From: Cryptomeria japonica
Taxonomy: Eukaryota > Streptophyta > Pinopsida > Cupressales > Cupressaceae
Direction of reading: 5' to 3'
NCBI RefSeq assembly: GCF_030272615.1
Contig: NC_081414.1
Span: 658,576,292 to 658,640,291, forward strand
Length of the DNA: 64,000 bases
The position numbers were made by a program, and so were the translations under genes. Positions 37,420-49,403 of the stretch are shown here, piece by piece. A model generated the notes under the pieces. That model did no database searches, was not told where the DNA came from, and saw only the letters and a program-made list of their open reading frames with translations. The first letter of the stretch is position 1. Every line of letters begins with the position of its first letter.

Positions 37420-40400
37420 TCAAGAACAATTTTGCATTTTATCAAAGACCGCTTGATAACTCACACACTTATGAATTGACGCCACAAAAAAATGTTTTAA
37501 TTCTAGCTCCCGACGAAGGCTTGATACTAATCTAGTAAGTATCAAATCTTTCGCAAGCAACTCTCCATCATGACTTAAGATCTTGCAAGATATCTTGTCA
37601 AAACTAGAGAGGACATCCCGCTCTACCTCATTACTCATTTTAGGAGTAGTCTATACATCTTTGATAACCAATGACTTGTTGGTCAAAAGTTCATCAAATT
37701 CTATATACCTTTCTCTGCCCGATATCACCATATTGTTGCACAGGATTTCCAACTTGATCTAATCCATCTCATGCTAGATCCTCAAATCTTTCTCAATTAA
37801 TTCTAGACTTTGGTTAAAAGCCTCCAAAATCTGATTCAACTTTAACTTTGTTGCTCTTGCATTGCTCAACACGTGCAATGCCTTCTTCACCACTTGAGTG
37901 CTTTGATCAATCAATTGATCTACCCAAGAATCAACTGCCTTGGCCTTCTGAGGATCTTTCTCCATTTGCTTGATAGATTCTTCAGATGTAGAGGAGGTCA
38001 AAGGATCAACTTGTTCTGAAGAATTAGTGATCTTTTGGGTCACCGTGATGAGCTGAGAATTCTTTTCCTTAAGCTCAGTTTTCTTTGCCAACAACTCATC
38101 ATAGCTCTAGACCAGTGAAGCCACTGAATCTTGAGCATCATACATAAGACCAGAACGTGTATGTTTTCCAAGTTCTATCCTTGTGAGCCTATAATTAGAT
38201 AGTTGCATTTCTTCTATTGGTTTCTCAACTAAAGGCTCTACCACTTCTGCGTATTTCATTTTATAATGATCCACCACCACCCCTGAAACTGTATTTGCCT
38301 TTTTAGCAACCCTTGACTTAGGTTTCCCAAGCTACTAGAAATCAAATATGTTTGGAGAGATTTCTTGTTTCTTCCTTTTAGGTGTGATTGAACTCAACCA
38401 TGGGAGTAGTTCTAATGAGTTCACATTCGAGATAGCAATTGTGGTTTGTGAAGAAACGAGCTTTGCTTCTACCACAATTGTCACTCTAGGGGAAGTCTCT
38501 ATTTGGACAACGATAAGCGTTTGTTTAGGTGGCAAATCATGACTAGCTTTAGTCATGAACTTATCAAATCTCATGGCAGAAGTATAAACCTCAAGAAAAG
38601 ATACATTTAATAGGATGGCATATGAGAGATTCACATCAAAGACATTCTCCAGGTCACCATGAGAATTCTCAACAGGTACTTCTATATTAGTACAAACAAA
38701 CGTACTTAATTTGACATGATCTACATGAACTGTGGAGAAAGAGTCCACATTTGTGTCAATTGAAGACATGGGTACATCTAATGACAACTAAGGAACTGAT
38801 TGAGGAGAACTTGAGTCCATAGTGGGAGGGGATCCCACTGTACTCTCTTCATGTTCTTCACCTTCCAGGTCAATAACATGGATTCGCACCTATGGTTTCT
38901 CCTTCCATTTCAGTGATACTTCTGGTGGAAGAATAACCAAAGCTCTATTGACCCTTAGCTTGATTCTAGTGCTAGAAGAGGAAGCACCTTCTTTGGATTT
39001 GATTTTAACCTCTAATCTTGGCCCAACTGGTTCAGCTAAATCACTTTCTACTCCAACTTTAACCTTGATGGTCTTGACGTTATTATTCTTCAGCCAAGTA
39101 TTGGTGTTAGCAAGAATGGGCTGAAATCTATCAAAAATAGAATCACACTCCTTTTTTGACCAATGAGGAGAATGAAGAGGAGCTTCGACAACTCTTTGCT
39201 CTGTATATTCCGAGTCAAGAATTTTCCCATCATCCACCATTCCTTTTGGGATCTTGGTTAGATCCACATCTATGATCTGCTCTAGAGTGTGCCTGTTGTA
39301 ATCCATTCACCTGATGTCTTCTTCAGTGTGGAGATCAAACCACACATCCTCTAGGCGATGGACATGAGTGAAGGATCTCTTGATTCTATCCTTCTTTTCT
39401 CGATAATCAAAATCTTTCCTCTCCTTGAACTTCCTCAACTTGATTTCTTGAAGTCCAGTTTCCATTGCATTGGCTCTTGCTAAGGTGGTCAAGGAATACC
39501 AACCAATTTGCAATGGATTGTGAGAAAAAATATTGATACCTTACTTGTGATTGGCTAGATGGATCGCATGAACAACCATCAGTTGTCTAGCCAACTCTAT
39601 CAGAATGATTTTGTTAGTGGGATATTTGGGTAGCATGTATGACTGACCTTCAAAACATCCAACTAGATCATGTAGGTGGAAGTTGGAAACTATAAGAACA
39701 AACATCTGTACTCATTCACTTTCCTCTATACCACCTTAGAGACTCTCCCGTTCTTGAGTGTTTTATCAAATAGGCACATGAAGTGGCCAAGGAAAGCATC
39801 CCACACTCTTCTATAGTGGATTCTACCGAGCCTCAAAGCGATTTGTTCGTAATACTTCCATACCGGTACCAATGGTCTATCACCTTTGGTAGAAAGACCA
39901 AGAAATTGTCTAAGTGACGCTGCCATGTACACCAAGTATGAATTCATGTAAAAGGTGAAGATGGTTAAACTGTGATAACTGCTCACATAGGTTATCACTG
40001 ATTACTTCACCCCATAAAATATGAGATTGCCCTTTTCTCATGACTACGATGTACTTGTACATCTAGATCTCAAACACATTAGAGTGTCTTAAACCCATTG
40101 TCCTGATGAGAAGTGTGATAATATCACTAACTTCTTCAATGAAGTCAGAGCAATACAACTTGGTCTAGCTCATGAAACTAGTCCTAGGAGTCTTGAGCCA
40201 TTTAGAATTGATGTGTCTAATGTAGTCAAATCTTCTCTGATTATAATGATCTAGAGCACTCTTCATAGAGATATCTGCATACACCGGGGCGACAGGAACT
40301 TTGAAGATCTTATCATTGTTTATGCATCTAACCTGACTATGACATTGCCATCATCATCTTTGATTGTCCTAGATCTGCTATCAAAATGAGCAGTGCATGC

Positions 40401-40733
40401 AAGCACAATCTCTGACTCCAAGTCAACCACTGGAAAAGAGGAGACCTAATGAATGTGACTATTTGGGAGCAATTGTATGCCACGAGTCGGTAATCCCTCT
40501 GGTCTTTCTAGAAACTTAGACATGTATACATGTTCAATCTCCATGTCCTTGATATCATCAATGAGAGAAAACACTTGTGTGGGAGCAACCTCATTCTGGT
40601 ATTTATCATACTTATATTTCATCTTCTTGTTGGAAGGAGATGCCATCTCTTTTGTCATTGAACATGAATCTGCAACAATGTGATGAAAACTCAGAAGAGT
40701 AAGAACATCTTCACTAGCTAATGGGGATTCCAT
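37420..40733 (-). pseudogene. Long ORF of unknown family (about 1100 codons), broken by stops
   Basis: Minus-strand pieces read as one protein when stops are passed. From about 40733: MESPLASEDVLTLLSFHH, MASPSNKKMKYKYDKYQNE, VVDLESEIVLACTAHFDSR, FDYIRHINSKWLKTPR, then YYEQIALRLGRIHYRRVWDA (frame changes near 40330, 39990 and 39700), MDYNRHTLEQIIDVDLTKIP, a Lys/Pro-rich linker, VAKKANTVSGVVVDHYKMKY, and a coiled-coil C terminus (ELKEKNSQLITVTQKITNSS). In-frame TAG at 40446, 40165, 40063, 38890, 38788, 38335, 38332, 38107, 37774, 37759 and 37651; TGA at 39307. The frame stays protein-like between stops, so it was long and functional before decay. I recognise no domain: not RT, integrase, transposase or protease. 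It could be an extra ORF of a large retroelement, or a plant-specific repeat-borne gene. Confidence 0.6.
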
Positions 40734-40910
40734 GATGCTAAACCTTTGAAAACCAATGCTCACATCAAGACTTGCATGGGTATTTATCATGAGATAACTT
40801 AGACCAACACAAATATGCTTTGTGGATAATCTTTGATAGCGACATGAGTGAAAATTAGATCTCGAAGGGTCAACTGCAAATGTATAAAGCAAATGAACCT
40901 TCATGACTTG

Positions 40911-42140
40911 CACTTGTAATCACGTCTTCAGGACTCGACTGCAAGTGTGAGCATATTGCTTGAGAGGTGAATGGTAATGAATGCTTGCAATTGGGTCTTG
41001 GAGACTCGATTACATATAAATAGCACACAACATAATTCTTTTGGGAGCACTTTGAGTATGGATAAGCATGACCGTGAATGAAATAAGCTTGACAACTTGA
41101 AATGCAGTGATAACCTTCTACTTATAGTCAGGGCTTTAGGACTCGATTACAAGCTAGACAAGGGGAAGATAATAAACTCGCAACCATGCTGTAGAGACCT
41201 GAAATGCATCCTTCATTGCATAACAAGAGATACAATTTCACTTGTAATCAGGTCTCAATGATCTGATTACAAGTGTAATACTAATAGAACGAGCTTGCAT
41301 TTAGGGGATAGTAAACTTGAAATTGGGTCTTGAAGACCCGAATACAAGTTTGTATGAATAGCATGGATAAAAAAATAACAAAGCATCATTCACTTGAAAT
41401 TGGGTCTCTAAGACCCAACGACAAGTAAACAAGTGTTGGTATGCAATGCAAGCTTGCAATCGGGTCTTAGAGACCCAATTTCAAGCTAATATTTTTGTGC
41501 AATATAATCTTGCAATAAAAAATAGATCCAATGGTGGGAAGAAACAAGCAAATGAAAAACTTTGAAAAGATGCAACATTGCCATGAGAATGGGCATCTAC
41601 AGAACTGTGAAAGAAGACACTTTTTATCTACCAAAACTATGAAGTCACACAACGCAAAAAACACATAATGAGAACCCCAAAGAAAAGCATTTAAGATGGC
41701 ATTAAATAGAAACTTACCTCAAGCAAAAAAAACCACAAAGATGTAGTGAAAACACCGAGGCCTCAAAGCAATCTTTCACACAACGAAAAATGAAAATAGG
41801 AACAAAAGCTCTCTAACATCCATATAAAGAAAGGAAGGAGAGTCATTTCCAATAACAAAGACAAACAACCTTCCTCCCAATCTGCACAGAATAAGGTGCA
41901 AGAAGAGAAATCGGGTTTCAAGACATTCGATACAAGGGCAAAAATTAACTCCTTTACTTTCTCTAAAAGAAAATCTCACTTATAATTGGGTTAGAAAGAC
42001 CCGACTTCAAGTGAAAAGTATTAATAAAAAAGAAAAGGAACTACTTGTAATCAGACCCTTATAACCTGATTATAAGTATTTGAACTTTAAAACGCTTAGC
42101 TTCTTATTTGCAATCGGGTCTCTAGGACCCGACTATAAGT
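40911..42140. repeat. Array of about ten dispersed hairpins (34-38 bp each)
   Basis: Imperfect palindromes of the form CTTGYAATCGGGTCT - 3 to 8 bases - AGACCCGATTACAAG at 40911-40947, 40983-41015, 41118-41154, 41239-41274, 41314-41350, 41390-41427, 41451-41487, 41977-42014, 42042-42078 and 42104-42140, with a weaker one at 41898-41936. The best (41239-41274) has perfect 13-bp arms. Between them the DNA is unrelated, so this is not a simple tandem repeat. The array sits directly upstream (minus strand) of the unknown long ORF, in leader position. Confidence 0.85.
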
Positions 42141-42393
42141 GAGATAATAGTTGTAGTGTCAACAAAAAGGTCCCTTACTTGCAGTGTCAATGTTGAAACT
42201 CGAAATTGCACCAATAAAGGTGGAAAACACAACTAAAACAAATGCCAAAACTCGCACAAAAGACCAAACAAAAATTGAGGCAAATATTGATATTGAAAAG
42301 CATGCATTAGAGAAGAAACAATATGAATTTTCAAAGAAAAATTCATAGGGGTTGTCTCCATTTTTTGAATTACAAAAATGAGAACAACAACTT

Positions 42394-42870
42394 CTCATCC
42401 TCAAAATTCACCTCCCGAATATCTTCTCAAATCTCGTCATCATTATTAAAAATAATTGTTGGATGCCCATTTAGACAACATGTCGGCCACCTTGTTCCCC
42501 CCTCTCAAAGTATGTGTAACTTAATTTTTTTGAAATGAATTCAACTTTTCTCTAATTATCTTAATAAACTTGTTTAACTTCCAAACTGTGTTTGTCCTCA
42601 AATGATTACATTAATGATGGTTTGAGAATCTTCCTCCAGGTAGATCTTCGAGATCGATAATTTGCTTGCCAAGTTTATGATGAGCAAAGTGGCTTTAGCC
42701 TTTGCTTTGTCATCAGTCTCGTTTGTGAGCTTTTGTGCACCCAATGCCAAATGTTTTCCATCTAGTCTCAAGCAACACATCTTGCACCTAATGGACCAAG
42801 GTTTTCTTTAAAAGACCCGTCAAAATTTATTTTTATCCATCCATCCTCAAGCTTAATCCATTGAATTGTC
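42394..42870 (-). pseudogene. LINE-type RNase H remnant (copy B)
   Basis: Minus strand: WIKINFDGSFKENLGPLG (RNase H first strand), a frameshift, then ETDDKAKAKATLLIINLASK and YLEEDSQTIINVI (RVT_3 pattern with the E-x-x-x-A helix and the acidic EDS). 42394-42725 is a direct repeat of 35893-36215. No RT is attached. Confidence 0.65.
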
Positions 42871-44618
42871 TTCACCTTGCAACAAGATGGATAAACCCAA
42901 TTTTACCCATTAACAATCTATATTTTTATATAATTATTACAATTATATATCATAACTTTAATTAATCTAAGTTAAAATTCATACTTAAATTGATTTAAAT
43001 TTATTCTCTAGTTAGATAAAATGATTTTATTCCCTTAAAATTTTAAAATATTTATGTAAAAGCACTTTTTTTTTTGGAAAAAAAGTGCCTGTTTTTATGT
43101 TTTGGTTTCTTGGAAGTTAAGTTAGCGTTTAAGGAGGCGCGGAAATAACAGACCGCGCTGATTCAAATCGCCAGGGTAGCCAATGTTGCTTCAACGGTAA
43201 AATCTCATTGAGCCTGATCGAGGTAGGCTCCCAGAGTTACACTGTATTTTTTTGTGCCTTGGATGACATACATTGATGTAAATTCAATTGCATTATGATA
43301 CAGAAAATGGAACGTGGAAACATCTAAAAATATTTTTCATTCGCTTTTTCGCTTCGTAGTAATTTGTTTTGGTTCATAGTGGTCCAGGTTTTTCTAAGGC
43401 CATGACTCTGAAAGACATGGAAATGCTACAGGATTAATAGTATAGTATAGATATAAAAAAAAATGAATAAAACCTTCTCGTGGAGTAATGTTCTTCTCAT
43501 AAGCCAAAATTTAGGCTATATTTTTTATTTAAGTCACGTAGAACTTGTACCTGGCTTTGTTCATCGGAGACAAATTTTACTTTATCTAACATTTTGTCAT
43601 GTCTCCCGAAGATTTGAATCTCGGGCAGTTCCTTTATAGAAGCCTTGATGCTATTCCTATACGACAAATGGTAAATTTTATAGACTTTGAGTATCAGAAG
43701 TCCATGATTTTTTGGAGAGATCTATGTGAGAGCTTTTATCATCCACATTTGAGCATGCGTGATCCATCATCAGGATATAGAGATTAACGATTAACTAGGA
43801 TATAGAGATCAATGCTTAACTTGCTGTTTTCTTACTATAATTGTTATTATCAGGGTTAGGGTTTAAGAAAGATTAATTTCTTTTTTTGGATCAGGAAGTA
43901 TAAGCTTGGACAGAGTACTGTTGGAACATAAATGTATAGCTGAGTTTCAATACTTTGGAACTTTCGCTTTTAACGGCTTAATACAGCCAAATTCTTAGGT
44001 TTTCTGTTTTTGTTTTCCCCAATTTAAGGAGATTCCAATGCCGTACTTGTTTCCAAGAGTTTGTAACAGGAGCCTATTTTAGTTATCCCAAGCGTTGAAT
44101 TTTTGTTTAGTAGTTTGAGTTATTCCTACTGCTTTAAAGTGCTAACTATGATTATAGTTGTATTTTGATTATTTCGTATCTGAACTGAGTTTCTTGTCAA
44201 AATTATGTTTGAATTTGAAAGTTAAACATATTTACCATATTCAGAATTTAACACGGTTGGTTGACATAGGGCAGTACAAATTATGAAATTTAATTGCACA
44301 CGCAAGCTACACTTGGGAAGATGAGCAGCATTTTAAGTAAAGTTTTGCATTTTTTAAAACTTTATTATGCTTGTCCATAGAAAATTGTTCTCGCAGTGCT
44401 GGAGTTCTTGACTTTGTTTTGGGTTTATTCGCTTCTCAGGTAAAACGGCAAAGGGGATTTTGTCTTAAAAAGAATAAGCAGTTTGAGGTTTTGAAGTCTC
44501 AGGGCTTTGAAGTTTGTATTGAAGTTTGAAAATTTGAGGGCGTATTACTTTGGAAGTATTTTAAATTTTTTAATTGCTACTGGCAGAATCAGAGTCCAGC
44601 AGGAGGCAGATTCAAGAT
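42871..44618 (+). promoter_or_regulatory. Upstream region of the proteasome beta-2 gene
   Basis: AT-rich flank with no assigned TATA box or start site. It includes a possible tRNA-derived SINE piece (43190-43255) and a 62-codon open frame (43599-43787) that I cannot assign. The true promoter probably lies within the last 1 kb, but no motif proves this. Confidence 0.35.
43190..43255 (+). mobile_element. Candidate SINE fragment (Pol III box A-like)
   Basis: TTGCTTCAACGGTAAAATC resembles box A, followed by GAGCCTGATCGAGGTAGGCTC, a self-complementary stretch, and a decayed box B (GAGTTACACTG). Weak evidence for an old tRNA-derived SINE. Confidence 0.3.
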
Positions 44619-44762
44619 ATGGCGAGTGCTGAAATCAGTCTTCCTCCTAAGGGGGGATTTTCTTTTGATTTGTGTAAAAGAAATGGAATGCTTGTTAAGA
44701 AAGGTGTTGAACCTCCTAAATTTCGTAAAACAGGCACAACAATTGTTGGTCTTGTTTTTAAG
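44619..44762 (+). CDS. PBB: Proteasome subunit beta type-7 (20S beta-2), exon 1
   Basis: Trypsin-like catalytic subunit of the 20S proteasome, in nucleus and cytosol. The five visible exons (44619-44762, 45407-45548, 45738-45834, 45963-46032, 46309-46413) join in phase to give residues 1-186 of a protein usually about 270 long. Exon 1 encodes the propeptide (MASAEISLPPKGGFSFDLCK) and the mature start after Gly39. The nucleophile is Thr40 (Thr1 of the mature chain) in TGTTIVG. Counting from it, Asp17 (Asp56), Arg19 (Arg58) and Lys33 (Lys72) are conserved in exon 2, and Ser129 (Ser168) in exon 5. The Asp166 region lies beyond the last visible exon. Introns have GT-AG ends. No stop or frameshift is seen, so this is probably a working gene cut by the window edge. 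Confidence 0.95.
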
Positions 44763-45406
44763 GTCAGCTCTTTAACCATTCTTGTTTTGTGCATCTTTAT
44801 GTCTTTTTTTTGTGCACTCATTTTTTTTTTCAGTCAACTGAAGGTGATTAGCAGCTGTAATTTATGATTCCAACAGAGTCTGTGTTATATTTAAGAATGG
44901 TCCAGAAAGGTAATAGAGTAATGTGTAAAACATGGAGGAGGTTCCCTGAAACATTTAGAAAGCGAGGAACTGGCAAAGTAGGGTTTTAAATGAAGTGAAT
45001 ATATAAATTGCAGGGTTTCAAACCTGAGTTTCAGGGGAAGGGGAAGGATGTGATAATGTTCTAGGTATGTTGTCTATTCAAGGTCTTTGGAGGGGAATTG
45101 TTCGGTTCCCAAGGCTTGCTATTATTGATTGGATGAGTACATATTAGATATAGTTTCAAGTGGCATGGAGTCTTTTCTCAAATTGACACACAATGGATTT
45201 ATTTCTTGCAATATCTAATCTGTTCATTTATTTCACAGTCAAGATGATTCTAATTTATTGCTCTCTACATGTTTATTTGCATTAGAAGTATATTTCACTG
45301 TTATATAGTGTCATACTTTAGGCATCCCTTCATTTTGTTCTCTACTTTGCTTGATGACTTCCAGTCCCATTGAAAGATTTTACCAGTTAGAATGTTTTCA
45401 ATTCAG

Positions 45407-45548
45407 GATGGAATCATTCTTGGGGCTGACACTAGAGCCACCGAAGGTCCAATAGTGTGTGATAAGAACTGTGAGAAGATACACTGTATTGCACCAAACA
45501 TATATTGCTGTGGAGCTGGAACTGCTGCAGATACAGAAGCAGTAACAG
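45407..45548 (+). CDS. PBB: Proteasome beta-2, exon 2
   Basis: Acceptor ATTCAG, donor GTTTTT. Encodes [17 protein letters not shown] to [10 protein letters not shown], with catalytic Asp56 and Lys72 and the [13 protein letters not shown] strand typical of beta-2. Ends in phase 1. Confidence 0.95.
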
Positions 45549-45737
45549 GTTTTTTTTAATTCTCTTATGTTTTTTCGCTTAAGTATTTATAATAGTGGAA
45601 CCTATTTGATGATTGGTGCTGCTATAAAGTGAAGGAGGGCAATTTCTCAATTGGAGCTATACAATTTCATAGTTCTATTTGAAAATGCTTCATTATGTTT
45701 ATGATGAGGTACTAAATGTTCTTTTGTATTTTTATAG

Positions 45738-45834
45738 ATATGGTCAGCTCTCAACTTGAGCTCCATCGTTATGCAACTGGTCGGAAATCACGGGTTATTA
45801 GTGCCCTTACTATTCTTAAATCTCATCTGTCCGG
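45738..45834 (+). CDS. PBB: Proteasome beta-2, exon 3
   Basis: Acceptor TTATAG, donor GTAAGT. Encodes DMVSSQLELHRYATGRK to ILKSHLS; completes the Asp codon of exon 2 and ends in phase 2. Confidence 0.95.
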
Positions 45835-45962
45835 GTAAGTTGCCATTAAAGTCACATGTAGTGTGTGCACTGTGAATCATTTGTTGTTATTAATGCTGCT
45901 TTTAAGAACCTGTCTTAACTTGGCAGACAGAATTAATACCTTTCGTTTACCTCTTTGAACAG

Positions 45963-46032
45963 TTATCAAGGCTATGTGAGTGCAGCCTTAGTACTTGGTG
46001 GTGTGGATGTTACTGGACCACACTTGCACACT
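45963..46032 (+). CDS. PBB: Proteasome beta-2, exon 4
   Basis: Acceptor GAACAG, donor GTAAGC. Encodes [20 protein letters not shown] plus LHT, a core beta strand of the Ntn-hydrolase fold. Confidence 0.95.
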
Positions 46033-46308
46033 GTAAGCTGCTCGTGTACCATGAGAGTTTTGATAAATTATATGATCACCTCCTTTCTTTTGTGTTCATG
46101 ATTATTTAGTTATTAATTTATTTATACATTAGGGCTCAAGGCTGAGTGGACAAACGCATTAAATCTCTTGGAGTAATATGATTTTTGAGATGCTGAAACT
46201 TCTGTTATCATCAGCTCTTTGCTTTGTGAACCGCTTTCATTTTCATGTTAAGAGTGAGTGAACAGGCTTGATACATCTCTTAGAGAGTTCTATTCTTTTT
46301 TAATGCAG

Positions 46309-46413
46309 ATATATCCTCATGGATCAACAGACTCTCTACCCTTTGCTACGATGGGTTCTGGATCCCTTGCTGCCATGGCTATGTTTGAGTCAAGATACAG
46401 AGAATTCATGACA
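46309..46413 (+). CDS. PBB: Proteasome beta-2, exon 5 (last in window)
   Basis: Acceptor AATGCAG, donor GTGAGT. Encodes [20 protein letters not shown] with Ser168 (Ser129 of the mature chain), then the helix to EFMT. The next expected segment (around the GIFNDLGSGSNVD motif) was not found in the rest of the window on the plus strand. Confidence 0.95.
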
Positions 46414-48699
46414 GTGAGTTCAAAAGTTCATTTTCATTCATCTTTTGTTGTATTTTTGATCTCACCAGTTTGGCTTTATTTGCTTATTGTGGAAACTGCA
46501 AGTTGCTTTTTGACGCTGAAGCCATATTGGTGCTTTGTAAATGTAAGTTATCGAAAATTTCAATTACTATTTGCAGATCAATAATGGGAACGCTTGATAG
46601 CAAACTCGTCTTTCAACACATGTTTTGTTTGCATTATCTACTTAAGTGGGTTTTGGCTAACTAAATGATTGCATATTTTTAAACGTCTCAAGTGATTTCA
46701 TCTGCTATTTGGGTTTGCTCTCAAAATATAGATTAGGTCAAGAAAGCAATAATCGTTTGGGGAATTAATCGGCAAAACAAAAGTATAAGAGTTTTTCAAA
46801 GAATCGGGAAAAAATCGGATTTACAAAAAAACGTAAAAAATTGCAGAAAAACATTCAAAAACTACTTTTTTTTGATATTTTGGGGCATTTCCATAGCATA
46901 GAGATATTGTAGGCAAATAAAATAGACACTTGAACACATGAATTGCAGGAAATAGATTTTCGTTGTTTATATTCATATCATTGTTTACGTTGCACAATAT
47001 AAATGTCATGTCCCTATGCTAAATGTACATAATATGTTTGTATGTGTGTATTTAATTTCCGATATTCATTTAATACTTATGTCGCTGCTCAGAAAACAGT
47101 TCAAACCTTATTATGTTAGATTAATTAGTGAATATTAATTAATATGAAATCATAAGTATTGCGTTGATCATTAACAATTATTGTTGAATTTAAATTAATA
47201 TACTTAACATACCTATAATTATTAATGTAAATATTGCATGGAATGTGTAATAAATATAATATTAAATAAATGCACTGGGTATGCGTCTGAAGAGAGACAC
47301 GACCCAAACAAACAAAAAAAAGGGCAGCAAACTATAAAGTAATCACGTCTCTTCTAAAAAGAGACGTGACCCTCAGTTTGACCCGCCACATACTATAAGA
47401 CAAACACATCAAAAGGGGGACAAGGGATTACGGGGGGAATATATGGAAAGGGAATCGACTGCAGCCAGGAGACCGACTGCCAGGTATGCCATCATACTCA
47501 GATTCTAAAGGATATGAAATTATTGGTACGTTAAAATCATAGCTCTACAAATACGTCTGTAGAATTATATTTCTGTCGATGTTTAAACCAATTTCCAAAC
47601 TGTATAAAATATACTCCATCACAATGAACTTTAAGCGATTCTAACAGATCTTATAATTCTGATTAAAAGACTGAAAATAAGCATCTTTTATAACTTACAC
47701 AAGTATAATAAATAAGCTAATGATAAAGTCTGAACCAAGAACACAATAACATCATATGTAATAACTTATCATTATATGACTGCTCTTTGAGAGAAGGGGG
47801 ATCTGTAGTGGGGTCGATTGCCCACCTAAATAGCCCACCTACTGTGTGATGATGAACCAGTAGGCCAGGAGGGCAAGTGACCGCTCCTGGGTTTGGGTCT
47901 GGCATGATGAACCACCATTACCATGCATTGTCCTTTGGAAAGATGCAGGTCATTTATAAGATAAAGTATAAATCTGTTTGGGAGAATAATTAGGAGAACT
48001 GAATCTATGTGATTACCCCACTCAATTCTCATTGCGTTAAAGTGAATTGAGTATGAATAACGAACTGAGTTTAACTAATTCTGGAATGGCACTTGTTCAA
48101 TATTATTTCTGTTTCTTGTATTTGTAATCGATGTATTTTGAGGATACTTTCGTATGACTTCCGTTGTGTTAATTAATACAAATATAGTATTTTATGATGA
48201 ATAATTAAATTCAGTTGTTCTGTAAACCTAATTCCCAATTGTATGTCCTAGTTTCTGACTTGTCTCCTTATAATTTTTGCCAGGCAAACCTATCAGTAAT
48301 AGTAATCTAAGAAGGGGACATCACAATATACTACATAAATAATATCTAGATGGTGATAGATGTCAAAATGTCAATTACAATATAGTTTGTGACTTTGAAC
48401 AAAGTCAACTTGTAAACTAAGTACAAAATTCCAAAATATCAAATGTAGGCAATGACATGCTAGAGGGCAGGAGGCCTTGATGATGAAGCTTTGGGGTGAA
48501 AGCCTCTCCTAATTTGTTCAACACCCACGTTGGCTTCCGTCATGAGATCAAAATCTTCAGTTTGAAGCCTCACTTTGGATATATCTCATCGAGGTCAATT
48601 GGCAAGCCTTCCTCAATAGTTCCCGATTTTGCCCATGTAGAAATTAGTGTTTGCCTTACAAGTGAAAAACACAATGAATAGTGAATACAATTTCAATAA
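46414..48699. other. PBB: Start of intron 5 of the proteasome gene
   Basis: Intronic DNA with one perfect hairpin (47348-47371) and no supported gene. Short ORFs near 47717-48032 and 48496-48681 are unassigned. Confidence 0.6.
47348..47371. repeat. Short inverted repeat
   Basis: CACGTCTCTT - CTAA - AAAGAGACGTG, 10-bp arms with one slip. A similar half-site (GAAGAGAGACACGACC) lies 55 bp upstream. Confidence 0.65.
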
Positions 48700-49402
48700 C
48701 TGCAACTATATATTAATATTCTCACTTTGAGCTTTCCTTATCTTCAAGCAGAAGTTGTGATGAACAAATACCAAGTCATTCATCCGTTGTTGTGATAGGC
48801 GGTGGCATTTCTTGGAATGTACGGGTTAAAAAACACTCCAATTACGCTCACAAGCTGATGAGCTGCATGGTTGGTTCAAAATGCGCACTGCCATCCACCT
48901 TAAATTTGGTATTTCGTCTCCAAAAGAAGCCCACCTTGAAGCTGAAAAATACATTATATGGAGATGATATTGTAAGACTAAGAATATCTTATAATCTTAA
49001 CAAACTTAATGAGCATGTTGGCAAAATAAAGAGATTGTCAAAAGTTTATAGAGTCTACTTGGTTGAATAGTTTTACTGCTTTGTATAGAAGCCCTAGAAG
49101 AGAGAAAACCCTTAACATGCTTGTATACTTCCAACTCTATCATAGCCGCATCAAATTTTCCCAAGTTAGGAAACATTTTTTCCATGCACTTGAAGAAGCC
49201 TTGTTTGATCTCAGCATCAATTTCCATGAAGTCAGTCTTATAGAATAACAAAGGATTGAGCAAGTATACCGCAACATGGAGAGGAGTATGCATTTGTCCA
49301 TTCCATCTCCTATCAATTATGTCCCACAACGACATATACCTATCCCTGTTCTTTTTTAGCTTACTCCTTCTCACCTCCTTGGTCCTATCCATGGCCTCAT
49401 AT
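48700..49402 (-). pseudogene. hAT-family transposase fragment (DUF659-side plus C-terminal dimerisation domain)
   Basis: 49402-49006 is open: EAMDRTKEVRRSKLKKNRD, then YMSLWDIIDRRWNGQMHTPL and HVAVYLLNPLLFY, the classic hAT pattern before the dimerisation domain. After a frameshift, 48960-48700 (minus) continues GDEIPNLRWMAVRILNQPC, SSSACERNWSVF, and RMNDLVFVHHNF, the hAT C-terminal dimerisation signature. The catalytic N-terminal region is absent. Ancient, non-functional remnant. Confidence 0.85.
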
Positions 49403-49403
49403 T

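Noticed and set aside
40911-42140. CRISPR-like array
   Set aside because: Plant nuclear DNA; units are palindromes at irregular spacing with no constant spacer length and diverged repeats.
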